Notes: a model not told the origin generated them from the sequence alone. DNA of 64,000 nucleotides from Kurthia zopfii (GCF_003143955.1 NZ_QFVS01000009.1:24555-88554), one strand, 5' to 3'. Counted from the first letter of the stretch, positions 50,263-61,100 are shown. Program-made: numbers and translations.

Positions 50263-52269
50263 TTGAATTTATCAGGTGTGAACTTAGGGCAAACTCAAAA
50301 TAATCAATCGAAGCAACCTTTAGTTATTCAACAAGGGCAAGTGTTGCATGGCAAAATTAATAAATTATATCCTGATCAACAAGCTGAAATTACAATTGGC
50401 GGTCAAAAAATGATGGCTAAATTGGAAACTTCCATGCAAGCAGGAAATACACATTTCTTTCAAGTTTCAGCGACAGAACCTGAATTAACTTTGAAAATGG
50501 TTAGCGGTCCAATCGATGCAAGAAGCTCAGTAGCTGAACAAACGAAGCAGTTGTTAGATACAATGAAAATCCCTCAAAGTAAAGAAATGCAGCAACTCGT
50601 ATCCCAACTTATAAAAAATGAAATTCCATTTAATAAAGAACAACTGATGGCTGCTGAACAAATGTTAAAAGGAGTTAAAGGTGGAGAAAGAGCACAGACG
50701 ATTGAGGCATTACAAAAAATTATCGAATTGAAGCTACCGATTACTACTGATACTGTCCAAGCGGTCATTCAAGGTGGGAAAAAAGATGGCATGTTGAATT
50801 TGCTTTCAACGATTGAAGCTACCATTCGAGCAGATCAATCGATGCCCCCTGCATTAAAGGCACAAGTACTAGCACAGTTAGCGAAATTGCAAGCGCCTTT
50901 AAGTGAGCAGACTGGTATGGCATTGCTAGGGAAGATCTTGCAGGCAAAGGTAGGAAGCAGTAGTGAAGTACAGCAAATAATGCAGCAGGTTGGTATTTTG
51001 CAAAAACAAAACAATCAAAGTTTATCGAATCAAATTTTTGCACAAATGAAGCCGGATTTGAACGATTCCATTAAGCAGTTACTTACACAGAATTTAACTT
51101 CTAAATCAACGTTACAAAATCTATCCCAGCAAATTATTCAACATCCTAATTTATCGCCAGAATCTTCAAAAAGTATTCAACAAGCGATTACTCGCATGAC
51201 TTTAGCGCCAACTGTTGCACACCAGACGCAATTAATCCAAGAAGTAACAACTCAATTGGGTCAAACGAAGGATTCAATTGCTCAACTTTTTGCTCAACTG
51301 AAAACAAGAGGCCAAAATGAAAAAGCGATTATTCAACAATTAGCAACGAAAATTGCCGCTTCCGATGAATTAACGCTGCCCCAAAAGCAAAATATCATAC
51401 ACCAGTTAGGTCAAGTTAATGAGAACAGCGTGAAAACGGCATTTCAAGCTACGCTAACAGCTTTTAGCGAACAAGTTGGACGAACTGGCTCAACTCAAGC
51501 AATGGCTCAAATAGGTCAACTTCTAGGGGTTTCAGGAGATGAGCAGTCAAAATTATTCCAACAATTAACGACAGCATTTCAAAAGTCAGCATCACCACAA
51601 CTGCAACAAGTCGTACAACAAATCGAAATGCAGCAACTGCAACAATTAACAGGAAATTCTGTCCATGCAGCAATTAAAAATACATTGCAATCATTAGGAT
51701 TAAGTTTGGAAGCACAAATTGCACAAGATCCAACCCAGAATAAATTAGCAGATTCATTAAAATCATTAATGCATGCAGTTATTCAAGATCAATCTTCATC
51801 GGCGACTAAAGGAATGGCGGAACAATTTATCGCTCGAATGAATGGTCAGCAACTTTTATCTGCTGAAAATGGTCCTCAGCAACAAATAATCATGCAAGTT
51901 CCGTTACAATTTTTGGGAAAACGGACAGAAGCGACGTTACAATGGACAGGAAATAAAAATAAAAATGGGAAAATAGATTCAAATTTTGCACGAATAATGT
52001 TTTACTTACAGCTTGAAAACCTACATGAAACTGTCATAGATATGCAGGTACAGAGTAGGGTAGTAAACCTAAATATTTTCACAGAAGAAAATGGCATAAA
52101 GGAGCTAATTTCTCCCTTAAAAGAAGTATTAAAAGTTAATTTAGAGAAACATGACTATCAGTTATCAGGGGTGTTCTTCAAAAAATTTGCTCAACAAACT
52201 GATTCTGTTAAACAACAGGTAGAGAAAAAAGCTAATGCAAAAGACGGAGGGCTGGATTTTAGAATATGA
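50263..52269 (+). CDS. ylqG: FliK-like glutamine-rich protein (YlqG)
   Basis: A 668-residue protein of unknown function that starts at TTG with AAAGGAGTG nine bases upstream. Most of the chain is low-complexity and very rich in Gln, Leu, Lys and Ser, predicted helical. The last 120 residues (MQVPLQFLGKRTEATLQW... to YQLSGVFFKKFA) resemble the C-terminal substrate-switch domain of flagellar hook-length control protein FliK. Its partner gene ylqH, a FlhB-tail homologue, overlaps the stop by four bases, mirroring the FliK-FlhB pairing. Whether it acts in flagellar export cannot be told; no flagellar genes are in the window. Confidence 0.75.
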   Translation: MNLSGVNLGQTQNNQSKQPLVIQQGQVLHGKINKLYPDQQAEITIGGQKMMAKLETSMQAGNTHFFQVSATEPELTLKMVSGPIDARSSVAEQTKQLLDTMKIPQSKEMQQLVSQLIKNEIPFNKEQLMAAEQMLKGVKGGERAQTIEALQKIIELKLPITTDTVQAVIQGGKKDGMLNLLSTIEATIRADQSMPPALKAQVLAQLAKLQAPLSEQTGMALLGKILQAKVGSSSEVQQIMQQVGILQKQNNQSLSNQIFAQMKPDLNDSIKQLLTQNLTSKSTLQNLSQQIIQHPNLSPESSKSIQQAITRMTLAPTVAHQTQLIQEVTTQLGQTKDSIAQLFAQLKTRGQNEKAIIQQLATKIAASDELTLPQKQNIIHQLGQVNENSVKTAFQATLTAFSEQVGRTGSTQAMAQIGQLLGVSGDEQSKLFQQLTTAFQKSASPQLQQVVQQIEMQQLQQLTGNSVHAAIKNTLQSLGLSLEAQIAQDPTQNKLADSLKSLMHAVIQDQSSSATKGMAEQFIARMNGQQLLSAENGPQQQIIMQVPLQFLGKRTEATLQWTGNKNKNGKIDSNFARIMFYLQLENLHETVIDMQVQSRVVNLNIFTEENGIKELISPLKEVLKVNLEKHDYQLSGVFFKKFAQQTDSVKQQVEKKANAKDGGLDFRI

Positions 52270-52556
52270 ACAATGAAAAAAGAACAGAAGCTGTTGCTCT
52301 CTCCTTCAATCCGACTGAGTCCGATGCTCCAAAAGTTCTAGCAAAAGGAAAAGGGCTTGTAGCCGAGAATATTTTGTCCAGAGCGAAAGAAAATGATATT
52401 CCGATTCAGGAAGATTCTAATTTAGTACAGCTATTAGGACAGATAAATGTCAATGAATCGATTCCTGAGGAACTATACCAGGCAGTTGCCGAAGTATTCG
52501 CATTTATCTATCAATTAGATAAAAATCACGGAAAAGTTAAACAAAAAAGGCAGTGA
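52266..52556 (+). CDS. ylqH: FlhB cytoplasmic-tail homologue (YlqH)
   Basis: A 96-residue protein that matches only the small C-terminal fragment FlhB leaves after self-cleavage: AVALSFNPTESDAPKVLAKGKG aligns with the FlhB segment just after the NPTH site, and IPEELYQAVAEVFAFIY with its end. It has no transmembrane part and no cleavage motif of its own. It probably interacts with YlqG, encoded directly upstream with an ATGA overlap. The stop lies inside the following terminator stem. Confidence 0.88.
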   Translation: MNNEKRTEAVALSFNPTESDAPKVLAKGKGLVAENILSRAKENDIPIQEDSNLVQLLGQINVNESIPEELYQAVAEVFAFIYQLDKNHGKVKQKRQ

Positions 52557-52585
52557 AATTCACCAAGAATTTCACTGCCTTTTTG
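52544..52585 (+). terminator. intrinsic terminator of rnhB-ylqGH
   Basis: Perfect stem AAAAAGGCAGTGAAATTC with its complement, followed by TTTTT; begins inside the ylqH coding end. Confidence 0.92.
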
Positions 52586-52641
52586 TCGTGAAAGAGAGAA
52601 AAAAAGTACTTTCGATTAATATTTTAGTATAAGTTAGACTG

Positions 52642-52670
52642 TAGACAACTTTCTGTAAATTTAATACAAT
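52642..52670 (+). promoter_or_regulatory. sigma-A-like promoter of sucCD
   Basis: TAGACA-17-TACAAT, 46 bases before sucC. Confidence 0.65.
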
Positions 52671-52716
52671 GGAATAGAAGTAGTAATGCTTTACAATTGA
52701 GATGGGAGGCAATTTG

Positions 52717-53877
52717 ATGAATATCCATGAGTATCAAGGTAAAGAAATTCTTCGCCAGTATGGGGTGGCAGTTCCAAAAGGTAGTGTAGCTTTCTCTCCA
52801 GAAGAAGCAGTTAATGCTGCGAAAGAATTAAATTCAGAGGTTGTTGTCGTAAAAGCGCAGATCCACGCAGGGGGCCGAGGTAAAGCAGGCGGTGTTAAAA
52901 TCGCTCGCAACTTGGAAGAAGTACGTGCCTACGCAAAAGAATTACTAGGTAAGGTACTAGTAACTCACCAAACTGGTCCAGAAGGTAAAGAAATTAAACG
53001 TCTTTACGTAGAACAAGGATCAGATATTAAAAAAGAATATTATTTAAGTCTATTAGTAGACCGTGATACTTCAAGAGTCACTTTAATGGGTTCTGAAGAA
53101 GGCGGTATGAACATTGAGGAAGTTGCAGAAGAAACGCCTGAAAAAATCTTCACTGAGGTTATTGATCCAGTTGTAGGATTAACAGGATTCCAAGCACGTC
53201 GTCTAGCGTTCAATATTAATATTCCAAAACATTTAATTAATAAAGCAGTAAAACTAATGTTAGGTATTTACGAAGCTTTCATCGACAAAGATGCTTCAAT
53301 CGTTGAAATTAACCCACTTGCGGTTACTGGCGATGATGAAGTAATGGCATTAGATGCTAAATTCAATTTCGATGGCAACGCATTATACCGTCATAAAGAC
53401 ATCGTGGAATTACGTGACTTCAATGAAGAAGACGAAAAAGAGATTGCAGCTTCTAAATATGACCTAAGCTACATAGCTTTAGATGGTAACATCGGTTGTA
53501 TGGTAAATGGTGCAGGATTAGCGATGGCGACAATGGATACGATCAGTTACTACGGCGGTTCACCCGCTAACTTCCTGGATGTTGGGGGCGGTGCTTCAGC
53601 TGAAAAAGTAAAAGAAGCATTCAAAATCATCCTTTCAGACCATCATGTAAAAGGTATTTTCGTCAACATTTTCGGCGGTATTATGAAGTGTGACATTATC
53701 GCAGAAGGTGTTGTTAAAGCAGCATCTGAGCTAGGTTTACAAGTACCACTAGTAGTACGTTTAGAAGGTACAAACGTAGAGCGTGGGAAAGAAATCTTGA
53801 ATGAATCAGGATTAAATATTACTGCAGCTTCATCACTTGCTGATGGCGCAGAAAAAATCGTAAAACTTGTTGGATAA
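52717..53877 (+). CDS. sucC: succinate-CoA ligase (ADP-forming), beta subunit
   Basis: TCA-cycle enzyme subunit with the ATP-grasp fold that binds nucleotide and succinate. The start [17 protein letters not shown], the [11 protein letters not shown] loop and [18 protein letters not shown] are conserved. It has 386 residues from ATG 52717, with GGGAGGC upstream; an ATG five codons earlier overlaps that site. sucD follows after 16 bases. Confidence 0.97.
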   Translation: MNIHEYQGKEILRQYGVAVPKGSVAFSPEEAVNAAKELNSEVVVVKAQIHAGGRGKAGGVKIARNLEEVRAYAKELLGKVLVTHQTGPEGKEIKRLYVEQGSDIKKEYYLSLLVDRDTSRVTLMGSEEGGMNIEEVAEETPEKIFTEVIDPVVGLTGFQARRLAFNINIPKHLINKAVKLMLGIYEAFIDKDASIVEINPLAVTGDDEVMALDAKFNFDGNALYRHKDIVELRDFNEEDEKEIAASKYDLSYIALDGNIGCMVNGAGLAMATMDTISYYGGSPANFLDVGGGASAEKVKEAFKIILSDHHVKGIFVNIFGGIMKCDIIAEGVVKAASELGLQVPLVVRLEGTNVERGKEILNESGLNITAASSLADGAEKIVKLVG

Positions 53878-53893
53878 GAGAGGCGGACTAAAA

Positions 53894-54796
53894 ATGGCTA
53901 TTTTTATTAATAAAGATACAAAAGTGCTAGTTCAAGGAATTACAGGCTCAACAGCTCTTTTCCATACAACGCAAATGCTTGAATATGGAACAAAAATTGT
54001 TGCAGGTGTAACTCCAGGTAAAGCGGGTTCTTCAGTTGAAGGCGTACCAGTTTTCAATACTGTTGAAGATGCAGTAAAAGAAACAGGTGCAAATGTTTCA
54101 GTAATTTACGTACCAGCTCCATTCGCAGCAGATGCGATTTTAGAAGCAGTAGATGCTGAATTAGATATGGTCATTTGTATTACTGAACATATCCCTGTAA
54201 TTGATATGGTAAAAGTGAAACGTTATATGGAAGGTAAGAAGACTCGTTTAATCGGTCCTAACTGCCCAGGTGTTATTACTGCAGATGAATGTAAAATTGG
54301 TATTATGCCAGGATATATTCATAAAAAAGGCCATGTAGGAGTTGTATCTCGTTCAGGTACATTAACTTATGAGGCAGTTCACCAATTATCTGAAGCTGGA
54401 ATCGGTCAAACGACTGCAGTTGGTATCGGTGGAGACCCAGTAAACGGAACAAACTTCGTAGACGTATTAAAAGCGTTCGAAGAAGATCCAGAAACTTACG
54501 GTGTAGTGATGATTGGTGAAATCGGAGGAACTGCAGAGGAAGAAGCAGCTGAATTCGTGAAAAACCATATGACGAAACCAGTAGTTGGATTCATCGGTGG
54601 TCAAACGGCTCCTCCAGGGAAACGTATGGGTCACGCAGGTGCAATCATCTCAGGTGGTAAAGGTACTGCTGCTGACAAGATTAAAGCGCTAAATGCTGCT
54701 GGAATCGAAGTTGCAGACACACCAGCTGTAATCGGTGAAACATTTATTAAAGTAATTAAAGAAAAAGGCTTGTACGAGAAATGTAAAACGCATTAA
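53894..54796 (+). CDS. sucD: succinate-CoA ligase (ADP-forming), alpha subunit
   Basis: CoA-binding subunit with the phosphorylated active-site His247 in [11 protein letters not shown]. The start [24 protein letters not shown] and the [11 protein letters not shown] power-helix region are conserved. It has 300 residues, like B. subtilis. AGAGAGGCGG precedes the ATG; an in-frame TTG inside sucC is unlikely. Confidence 0.97.
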   Translation: MAIFINKDTKVLVQGITGSTALFHTTQMLEYGTKIVAGVTPGKAGSSVEGVPVFNTVEDAVKETGANVSVIYVPAPFAADAILEAVDAELDMVICITEHIPVIDMVKVKRYMEGKKTRLIGPNCPGVITADECKIGIMPGYIHKKGHVGVVSRSGTLTYEAVHQLSEAGIGQTTAVGIGGDPVNGTNFVDVLKAFEEDPETYGVVMIGEIGGTAEEEAAEFVKNHMTKPVVGFIGGQTAPPGKRMGHAGAIISGGKGTAADKIKALNAAGIEVADTPAVIGETFIKVIKEKGLYEKCKTH

Positions 54797-54802
54797 AATA
54801 GA

Positions 54803-54839
54803 AGTGGGTACCAGGTTTTACCTGGTACTCACTTTTTTT
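54803..54839 (+). terminator. intrinsic terminator of sucCD
   Basis: AGTGGGTACCAGG / CCTGGTACTCACT stem (one wobble) then seven T. Confidence 0.9.
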
Positions 54840-54857
54840 CATAAAGGAGGAAGATCC

Positions 54858-55748
54858 ATGGATGAACTGACAAGTAATCTACTTGCGCTCCATTATGTAC
54901 AGCCACTCACTGCTAACCGATTGTCCCCAATATTGCAGGTGGATCGTACATTGCAAAATCTCTCCTATATGACTCCCTCACAAATTGCTCTACTTTTAAA
55001 GATGAACACCCTAAAAGCAAGCTCCCTCTTAAATAATTTCAAAAAAATCCAACATACGGATTGGCAACAATATTATGCCGAAAAAAATATCACGCCCATC
55101 CCATTCTATGATGAACGATATCCGAAATCTTTATTAGATGTATTTGACCCTCCAGCAGTGATTTATTGCCGAGGGAAAATTCCTATATTGCAAAAGAAGA
55201 AAAAAATAGCTATAGTGGGTTCTAGAGAATCTACCAATTATTCTCAAAAATGCTTAGGTGAAATTTTACCAACTCTCATTTCACATGATATTGTCATTGT
55301 AAGCGGTTTAGCGAAGGGGGCAGATCAAATGGCTCACGAGACGACAATCCGTTTATCAGGGCAAACTATAGCAGTTTTAGGCTGTGGTTTAGATCATATC
55401 TATCCGAGGGAACATGAAGTATTGCAAAGTTATATGGAAAAACATCAATTAATCATTTCAGAATATCCACCATATATGACACCAAAAAAATGGCATTTCC
55501 CAATGAGAAATCGAATTATTAGCGGTCTTAGCGCAGCTGTATTAGTAACAGAAGCGGCAATTAAGAGCGGAACTTTAAGTACAGTTGATTATGCTTTGAA
55601 TCACGGAAGAAATATTTTTTCGATTCCTGGCAGCATTTTTTCACCCTTGTCTAAAGGCTCGCATAAGCTGATATTAGAGGGTGCAACGCCAGTTTGGGAA
55701 GGTCATCAAATCATAGAAGAAACTGAGGGATTTTCGAATCAATTATGA
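54858..55748 (+). CDS. dprA: DNA processing protein DprA
   Basis: Binds incoming single-stranded DNA and loads RecA during natural transformation. A Rossmann-like core has AIVGSRESTNYS, VSGLAKGADQMAH, AVLGCGLDHIYP and ERN-type PMRNRIISGLS, ending SGTLSTVDYALNHGR. An N-terminal helical region (1 to about 100) replaces the SAM domain. It has 296 residues. AAAGGAGGAAG precedes ATG 54858. No other competence genes are nearby, as usual for this locus. Confidence 0.95.
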   Translation: MDELTSNLLALHYVQPLTANRLSPILQVDRTLQNLSYMTPSQIALLLKMNTLKASSLLNNFKKIQHTDWQQYYAEKNITPIPFYDERYPKSLLDVFDPPAVIYCRGKIPILQKKKKIAIVGSRESTNYSQKCLGEILPTLISHDIVIVSGLAKGADQMAHETTIRLSGQTIAVLGCGLDHIYPREHEVLQSYMEKHQLIISEYPPYMTPKKWHFPMRNRIISGLSAAVLVTEAAIKSGTLSTVDYALNHGRNIFSIPGSIFSPLSKGSHKLILEGATPVWEGHQIIEETEGFSNQL

Positions 55749-55754
55749 AAAATG

Positions 55755-55816
55755 GTTGCAAAACTTAATTATCTGTTATACATTTTGCAACAGGTAATTG
55801 TTTTCAAAATTTGAAA
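55755..55816. promoter_or_regulatory. inverted repeats in the topA upstream region
   Basis: GTTGCAAAA (55755-55763) and TTTTGCAAC (55783-55791) frame an extended -10-like TGTTATACA. Just downstream is a perfect 15-base palindrome TTTCAAAATTTGAAA (55802-55816). Candidate promoter and operator for topA. Confidence 0.4.
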
Positions 55817-55843
55817 CTTCACCTCTACAAGGGGGCAAAACAC

Positions 55844-57931
55844 ATGTCGGATTATTTAGTAATAGTGGAATCGCCCGCAAAAGCAAAAACAATCGAGCGA
55901 TATTTAGGTAAAAAGTATAAAGTAAAAGCATCAATCGGTCATGTGCGCGATTTACCGCGTAGCCAGACAGGAATTGATACTGAAAATAATTATGAACCTC
56001 GTTATATAACGATTCGTGGTAAAGGTCCTGTTCTACAGGAATTAAAAACCGCTGCCAAAAAAGCAAAAAAAATCTATCTCGCGGCCGATCCCGATCGCGA
56101 AGGGGAAGCAATTGCATGGCATTTAGCAACAGCATTAAACATCGATATTGAGTCGGATTGTCGCGTAGTTTTCAACGAGATTACGAAGGATGCCATTAAG
56201 GAATCATTTAAGCATCCACGTCCAATCGATTTAGACTTAGTAGATGCTCAACAAGCGCGTAGAATACTAGACCGATTAGTTGGTTACAATATTAGTCCTT
56301 TACTATGGAAGAAAGTCAAAAAAGGTCTTTCAGCAGGACGCGTACAATCAATCGCATTAAGTCTAATTATTGACCGCGAAAACGAAATTAAAAGTTTCCA
56401 ACCAGAAGAATATTGGTCAATTGATGCAAACTTTGAAAAAGGTAAGAAATCATTTGATGCGAGCTTCTATGGTACGACTTCCGATAAAATTAAATTAACG
56501 AACGAAAATGAAGTTAAAGACATCTTAAAACAAATTAAAGGTGAAGATTTTGAAGTAGCGAAAGTTTTAAAACGTGAACGGAAACGTAATGCAGCACCAA
56601 CATTTACAACATCTTCTTTACAACAAGAAGCAGCGCGTAAATTGAACTTCCGTGCGAAGAAAACAATGATGCTTGCACAGCAATTATATGAAGGTATTGA
56701 TTTAGGTAAAAAAGCAGGCGGAATCGTCGGTTTAATTACGTATATGCGTACCGATTCAACGCGTATTTCTGAAACAGCGAAAAAAGAAGCGCATCAATAC
56801 ATTTTAGAAACATACGGTGAAGAATATACAACACCTGTTGAACAACAAGCGAAGAAATCTGAAAAAGCGCAAGATGCCCATGAAGCAATTCGTCCAACAT
56901 CTACATTGCGCCACCCAGATACGATGAAAACGGTACTATCAAGAGATCAATTACGTTTATATCGTCTAATTTGGGATCGTTTCATCGCCAGTCAGATGTC
57001 TTCAGCAGTATTAGATACAGTAACTGCTGATCTACAAAATGGCGACATTTTATTTAGAGCAACAGGTTCTCAAGTGAAATTCCCAGGTTTCATGAAAGTG
57101 TATATTGAAGGTTCTGATGATAATAAAGAGGATAAATCGAAGGATCGCATACTTCCAACAATGGAAAAAGGCGATATCGTGAAGAGTCTTGAAATCGAAC
57201 CGAAACAACATTTCACGCAACCACCACCAAGATTCTCAGAGGCACGTTTAGTTAAAACGCTTGAAGAACTAGGTATAGGTCGCCCGTCAACATACGCGCC
57301 AACATTGGATACAATCCAAAAACGTGGCTATGTAACACTCGAGACAAAACGTTTTGTGCCAACTGAATTAGGTGAAATCGTGCATTCACTTGTAATTGAA
57401 TTCTTCCCTGACATCGTCAATATTGAATTCACTGCGAAAATGGAGCAGGATCTTGACTTAATTGAAGAAGGTAACAAAAAATGGGTCGATCTAATCGATG
57501 AATTTTACAAGAAATTCGAAAAAGACTTACGACACGCAGAAGTAGCGATGGAAAAAGTAGAGATTAAGGATGAACCAGCTGGTGAAGATTGCGAACTTTG
57601 CGGCGCACCAATGGTATTCAAATTAGGTCGATACGGTAAATTCATGGCATGCAGTAACTTCCCAGAATGTCGTAATACAAAAGCAATCGTCAAGGAAATC
57701 GGCGTTAAATGCCCAACTTGTAAAGAAGGGGAAATCGTTGAGCGTAAGAGCAAAACGAAACGACTATTCTTTGGATGTAATCGTTACCCTGATTGTGATT
57801 TCGTATCTTGGGACAAACCGATTAACCGTCCATGTCCAAAATGTAATGAAATGTTGGTTGAGAAGAAAATCAAAAAAGGTGTTCAAATCCAATGTACATC
57901 TTGTGATTACAAAGAAGAACCAACTCAATAA
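55844..57931 (+). CDS. topA: DNA topoisomerase I
   Basis: Type IA topoisomerase that relaxes negative supercoils. It has a Toprim domain at the start ([17 protein letters not shown] and [13 protein letters not shown]), active-site Tyr300 in TYMRTDSTR, and a catalytic core up to about 580. Three C-terminal four-cysteine zinc ribbons follow (CELC...C.N.PEC, CPTC...CNRYPDC, CPKC...CTSC). It has 695 residues from ATG 55844 with AAGGGGGC upstream. Confidence 0.97.
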   Translation: MSDYLVIVESPAKAKTIERYLGKKYKVKASIGHVRDLPRSQTGIDTENNYEPRYITIRGKGPVLQELKTAAKKAKKIYLAADPDREGEAIAWHLATALNIDIESDCRVVFNEITKDAIKESFKHPRPIDLDLVDAQQARRILDRLVGYNISPLLWKKVKKGLSAGRVQSIALSLIIDRENEIKSFQPEEYWSIDANFEKGKKSFDASFYGTTSDKIKLTNENEVKDILKQIKGEDFEVAKVLKRERKRNAAPTFTTSSLQQEAARKLNFRAKKTMMLAQQLYEGIDLGKKAGGIVGLITYMRTDSTRISETAKKEAHQYILETYGEEYTTPVEQQAKKSEKAQDAHEAIRPTSTLRHPDTMKTVLSRDQLRLYRLIWDRFIASQMSSAVLDTVTADLQNGDILFRATGSQVKFPGFMKVYIEGSDDNKEDKSKDRILPTMEKGDIVKSLEIEPKQHFTQPPPRFSEARLVKTLEELGIGRPSTYAPTLDTIQKRGYVTLETKRFVPTELGEIVHSLVIEFFPDIVNIEFTAKMEQDLDLIEEGNKKWVDLIDEFYKKFEKDLRHAEVAMEKVEIKDEPAGEDCELCGAPMVFKLGRYGKFMACSNFPECRNTKAIVKEIGVKCPTCKEGEIVERKSKTKRLFFGCNRYPDCDFVSWDKPINRPCPKCNEMLVEKKIKKGVQIQCTSCDYKEEPTQ

Positions 57932-57941
57932 TGACTTTAGA

Positions 57942-57980
57942 AGATATATGTGCAGATTTTTAGCTCATATATCTTTTTTT
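57942..57980 (+). terminator. intrinsic terminator of topA
   Basis: AGATATATG / CATATATCT stem with a 15-base loop, then seven T. Confidence 0.75.
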
Positions 57981-58050
57981 ATGTTAAAGTAATGCAAGAT
58001 AGTTCAGAACTATAAAAATGAACAACAACCAAGAAAGTAGGTAAATATAG

Positions 58051-59361
58051 ATGACTTATGTAAATGTAATCGGTGCAGGTTTAGCAGGTAGTGAAGCTGC
58101 ATGGCAAATCGCGAAACGCGGAATCCAAGTAAAACTTTATGAAATGCGCCCAGTAAAACAAACACCGGCTCACCATACAGATAAATTTGCGGAGTTAGTA
58201 TGTTCAAACTCACTAAGAGCAAATAATTTAACAAATGCAGTAGGCGTAATTAAAGAAGAAATGCGTCAATTAGATTCAATTATTATTGAAGCGGCAGATG
58301 CTTGTTCAGTACCAGCAGGTGGCGCTTTAGCAGTTGACCGTCATGAATTCGCTGGATACATCACTGAAAAAGTTAAAAATCATCCACTTGTAGAAGTCAT
58401 TCATGAAGAAGTGACTGAAATTCCAAAAGACGGCATTACAATTATTGCGACTGGCCCATTAACTTCACCAGATTTAGCAAAAGCAATCCAAGAAGCAACT
58501 GGTTTAGACTACCTTTACTTCTATGATGCAGCAGCTCCAATCATCGAAAAAGATAGCATCGACATGGATAAAGTGTACTTAAAATCTCGCTATGATAAAG
58601 GCGAAGCTGCATATTTAAACTGTCCGATGAATGAAGAGGAGTTTAACGCATTCCAACAAGCACTTGTAGAAGCAGAAGTAGCACCTCTTAAAGAATTCGA
58701 AAAAGAGAAATATTTCGAAGGTTGTATGCCGATTGAAGTAATGGCAAGTCGTGGACCGAAAACAATGTTATTCGGACCGATGAAACCAGTTGGATTAGAA
58801 GATCCTAAAACAGGTAAGCGTCCACATGCAGTCGTACAATTACGTCAAGATGATGCGGCTGGAACACTTTATAACTTAGTAGGATTCCAAACGCATTTAA
58901 AATGGGGCGAGCAAAAACGCGTCTTCCAAATGATCCCTGGTCTTGAAAACGTAGAAATCGTACGATACGGTGTAATGCATAGAAATACATTTATCAACTC
59001 ACCAAAAGTTTTAGCACCAACATACCAATTGAAAACACAACCGAATGTATTCTTCGCTGGTCAAATGACAGGAGTAGAAGGTTATGTTGAATCTGCAGGT
59101 AGTGGTTTAGTTGCTGGTATTAATGCAGCACAAATGGCAATGGAGAAAGATCTTAAAATCTTCCCAGCAGAAACTGCATTAGGAAGTATGGCTAGATATA
59201 TTACAGAAGCTGACTCAAAACACTTCCAACCGATGAACGTAAACTTCGGATTATTCCCTGCACTTGATGTAAAACTTAAATCAAAACAAGAGCGTGGAGA
59301 AAAACAAGCAGAAAGAGCATTAAAAGCGATTTCTGAATATATTACTACCGAAAAATTGTAA
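58051..59361 (+). CDS. trmFO: folate-dependent tRNA (uracil-54-C5)-methyltransferase TrmFO
   Basis: FAD enzyme (formerly Gid) that makes m5U54 in the T-loop of tRNA using methylenetetrahydrofolate. The N-terminal dinucleotide-binding [17 protein letters not shown], the CSNSLRANN segment with a conserved Cys, and [16 protein letters not shown] near the C-terminus identify it. It has 436 residues. The ribosome binding site (AGTAGGT) is weak. A short hairpin ATAGTT / AACTAT (57999-58013) lies in the leader. Confidence 0.96.
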   Translation: MTYVNVIGAGLAGSEAAWQIAKRGIQVKLYEMRPVKQTPAHHTDKFAELVCSNSLRANNLTNAVGVIKEEMRQLDSIIIEAADACSVPAGGALAVDRHEFAGYITEKVKNHPLVEVIHEEVTEIPKDGITIIATGPLTSPDLAKAIQEATGLDYLYFYDAAAPIIEKDSIDMDKVYLKSRYDKGEAAYLNCPMNEEEFNAFQQALVEAEVAPLKEFEKEKYFEGCMPIEVMASRGPKTMLFGPMKPVGLEDPKTGKRPHAVVQLRQDDAAGTLYNLVGFQTHLKWGEQKRVFQMIPGLENVEIVRYGVMHRNTFINSPKVLAPTYQLKTQPNVFFAGQMTGVEGYVESAGSGLVAGINAAQMAMEKDLKIFPAETALGSMARYITEADSKHFQPMNVNFGLFPALDVKLKSKQERGEKQAERALKAISEYITTEKL

Positions 59362-59409
59362 AAACGTCCTCTTTAGGTGGACAATTGTACGTAAGAGAAA
59401 AAGTTTGAT

Positions 59410-59450
59410 AAAGCCGAGCAAAGTTGTTATACTTTGTAAGGCTTTTTTTA
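59410..59450 (+). terminator. intrinsic terminator of trmFO
   Basis: AAGCC / GGCTT outer stem and CAAAGT / ACTTTG inner stem, then seven T. Confidence 0.75.
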
Positions 59451-59469
59451 TCGCGACTTTTTTAGAGTG

Positions 59470-59498
59470 TTGTACTTTTTTCAGTAGTGAATTATAGT
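59470..59498 (+). promoter_or_regulatory. sigma-A-like promoter of xerC-hslVU
   Basis: TTGTAC-17-TATAGT; leaves a leader of about 125 bases before xerC in which no further element is evident. Confidence 0.6.
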
Positions 59499-59629
59499 AC
59501 AGAAAGAAGTAAATGCCGTAAATCTACAGAAAATTAGCATAGTGAATGTATTTTGAAGTGCTTTGACTTTCAATTATTTTTTTATCATGAGAAGATAGTG
59601 TTGAAGATGTTGATAAAGAGGTGTCCGAA

Positions 59630-60529
59630 ATGCACATCAATCAAAATGAAGCACTCCAACAATTTATTACATATGTTCAGTTGGAGAAAAACTATTCGGT
59701 TCTAACGACAGCTGCCTACGAGCAAGATTTGAAAGAATTTTTCGCATTTTTAAGCGAAGAAGGAATCGATCGACTTGAGGAAGTAGAGTACTTGCACGCT
59801 CGACTGTACGTTACGAAATTATATAATGAGCAAAAGGCAAGGGCGACAATCTCACGAAAGATTTCGTCTATTCGTTCGTTCTTCCGTTTTTTAAATAGGG
59901 ATTTTGAGTTAGACGATGCTCCTTTTCAAGCGTTGTATCATCCGAAAAAGGAAAGTAGACTACCTCGTTTTTTCTATGAGGAAGAATTGAAAGTGCTTTT
60001 TGAAGCAAATAAAGGGGAAACACCTAAAGAGATACGAGAACTCGCATTATTAGAACTTTTATATGCGACAGGCATACGTGTTAGTGAATTAGTATCGATT
60101 GAGTTAAAAGACGTCGATTTCTCACTGAGTATAATACGCGTAATGGGGAAAGGGAGAAAAGAACGATATGTTCCATTTGGACAATTCGCCCATGAAGCGA
60201 TGGAACTGTATGTGAATGAAGCGCGTCCTATTTTAATGAAGAAACAGCAGCATGAAACGCTGTTTGTGAATATGAAGGGATTGCCTTTAACCGCACGGGG
60301 TGTTCGATATATTTTGAATGATGTTGTTGAGAAAAGTGATTTAACTGCGAAAATTCATCCGCATATGATTCGCCATACTTTTGCGACACATTTATTAAAT
60401 AACGGGGCAGATCTTCGCACAGTCCAAGAACTACTTGGCCATGCGAGTTTGTCATCAACCCAAGTGTACACACATATTACAAATGAACATCTTCGAAAGA
60501 CATATATGAATGCTCATCCGAGAGCATAA
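59630..60529 (+). CDS. xerC: tyrosine recombinase XerC (CodV)
   Basis: With XerD it resolves chromosome dimers at dif. An N-terminal SAM-like core-binding domain (1 to about 95) precedes the catalytic domain. Arg150 (GIRVSEL), Lys in GKGRKERYVP, HMIRHTFATHLL (His-x-x-Arg), LGHAS and nucleophile Tyr280 (STQVYTH) are all present. It has 299 residues. ATG 59630 is six bases after AGAGGTG. First gene of the cod-like group xerC-hslV-hslU-codY. Confidence 0.96.
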   Translation: MHINQNEALQQFITYVQLEKNYSVLTTAAYEQDLKEFFAFLSEEGIDRLEEVEYLHARLYVTKLYNEQKARATISRKISSIRSFFRFLNRDFELDDAPFQALYHPKKESRLPRFFYEEELKVLFEANKGETPKEIRELALLELLYATGIRVSELVSIELKDVDFSLSIIRVMGKGRKERYVPFGQFAHEAMELYVNEARPILMKKQQHETLFVNMKGLPLTARGVRYILNDVVEKSDLTAKIHPHMIRHTFATHLLNNGADLRTVQELLGHASLSSTQVYTHITNEHLRKTYMNAHPRA

Positions 60530-60554
60530 AATCAAATAGGAGTGTGAAAATAGT

Positions 60555-61100
60555 ATGGAATTACATGCGACAACGATATTCGCTGTTCAACATAAAGGAC
60601 AAAGTGCTATGGCTGGTGACGGTCAAGTAACGCTAGGAAATTCGGTTGTAATGAAACATACTGCAAAAAAAGTACGTCGATTATTCAATGGTCAAGTATT
60701 AGCTGGTTTTGCAGGATCTGTAGCCGATGCATTCACACTTTTTGAAATGTTTGAAGGAAAATTAATTGAATATAATGGGAATTTACAACGTGCTGCCGTA
60801 GAAGTTGCAAAACAATGGCGTGGCGATAAAATGTTGCAAAAACTAGAAGCTTTACTTTTAGTAATGAATAAAGAAACACTTCTATTAGTATCAGGCTCTG
60901 GGGAAGTAATTGAACCAGATGATGGTATTTTAGCAATTGGTTCAGGTGGGAATTATGCACTTTCTGCAGGTCGTGCGCTGAAACAATATTCTGGCGATCA
61001 AATGACTGCAAAAGAAATTGCAGAAGCTTCATTAAATGTTGCAGCTGATATTTGTGTATTTACAAATCATAATATTATCGTGGAGGACTTAGACGTATGA
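60555..61100 (+). CDS. hslV: ATP-dependent protease proteolytic subunit HslV (ClpQ/CodW)
   Basis: N-terminal-nucleophile peptidase that forms the core of the HslUV protease. Family stretches include [38 protein letters not shown] and [16 protein letters not shown]. It has 181 residues. The start is MELHATT: unlike B. subtilis CodW, where a Ser follows the initiator Met, the second residue is Glu. The Thr pair at 6-7 is the only plausible nucleophile, which would require removal of a five-residue propeptide. No other in-frame start exists. It overlaps hslU by four bases. Confidence 0.95.
   Translation: MELHATTIFAVQHKGQSAMAGDGQVTLGNSVVMKHTAKKVRRLFNGQVLAGFAGSVADAFTLFEMFEGKLIEYNGNLQRAAVEVAKQWRGDKMLQKLEALLLVMNKETLLLVSGSGEVIEPDDGILAIGSGGNYALSAGRALKQYSGDQMTAKEIAEASLNVAADICVFTNHNIIVEDLDV

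Noticed and set aside
59563..59588. TTGACT followed by TATCAT upstream of xerC
   Set aside because: Spacer is only 14 bases; the TTGTAC-17-TATAGT promoter further upstream is better.
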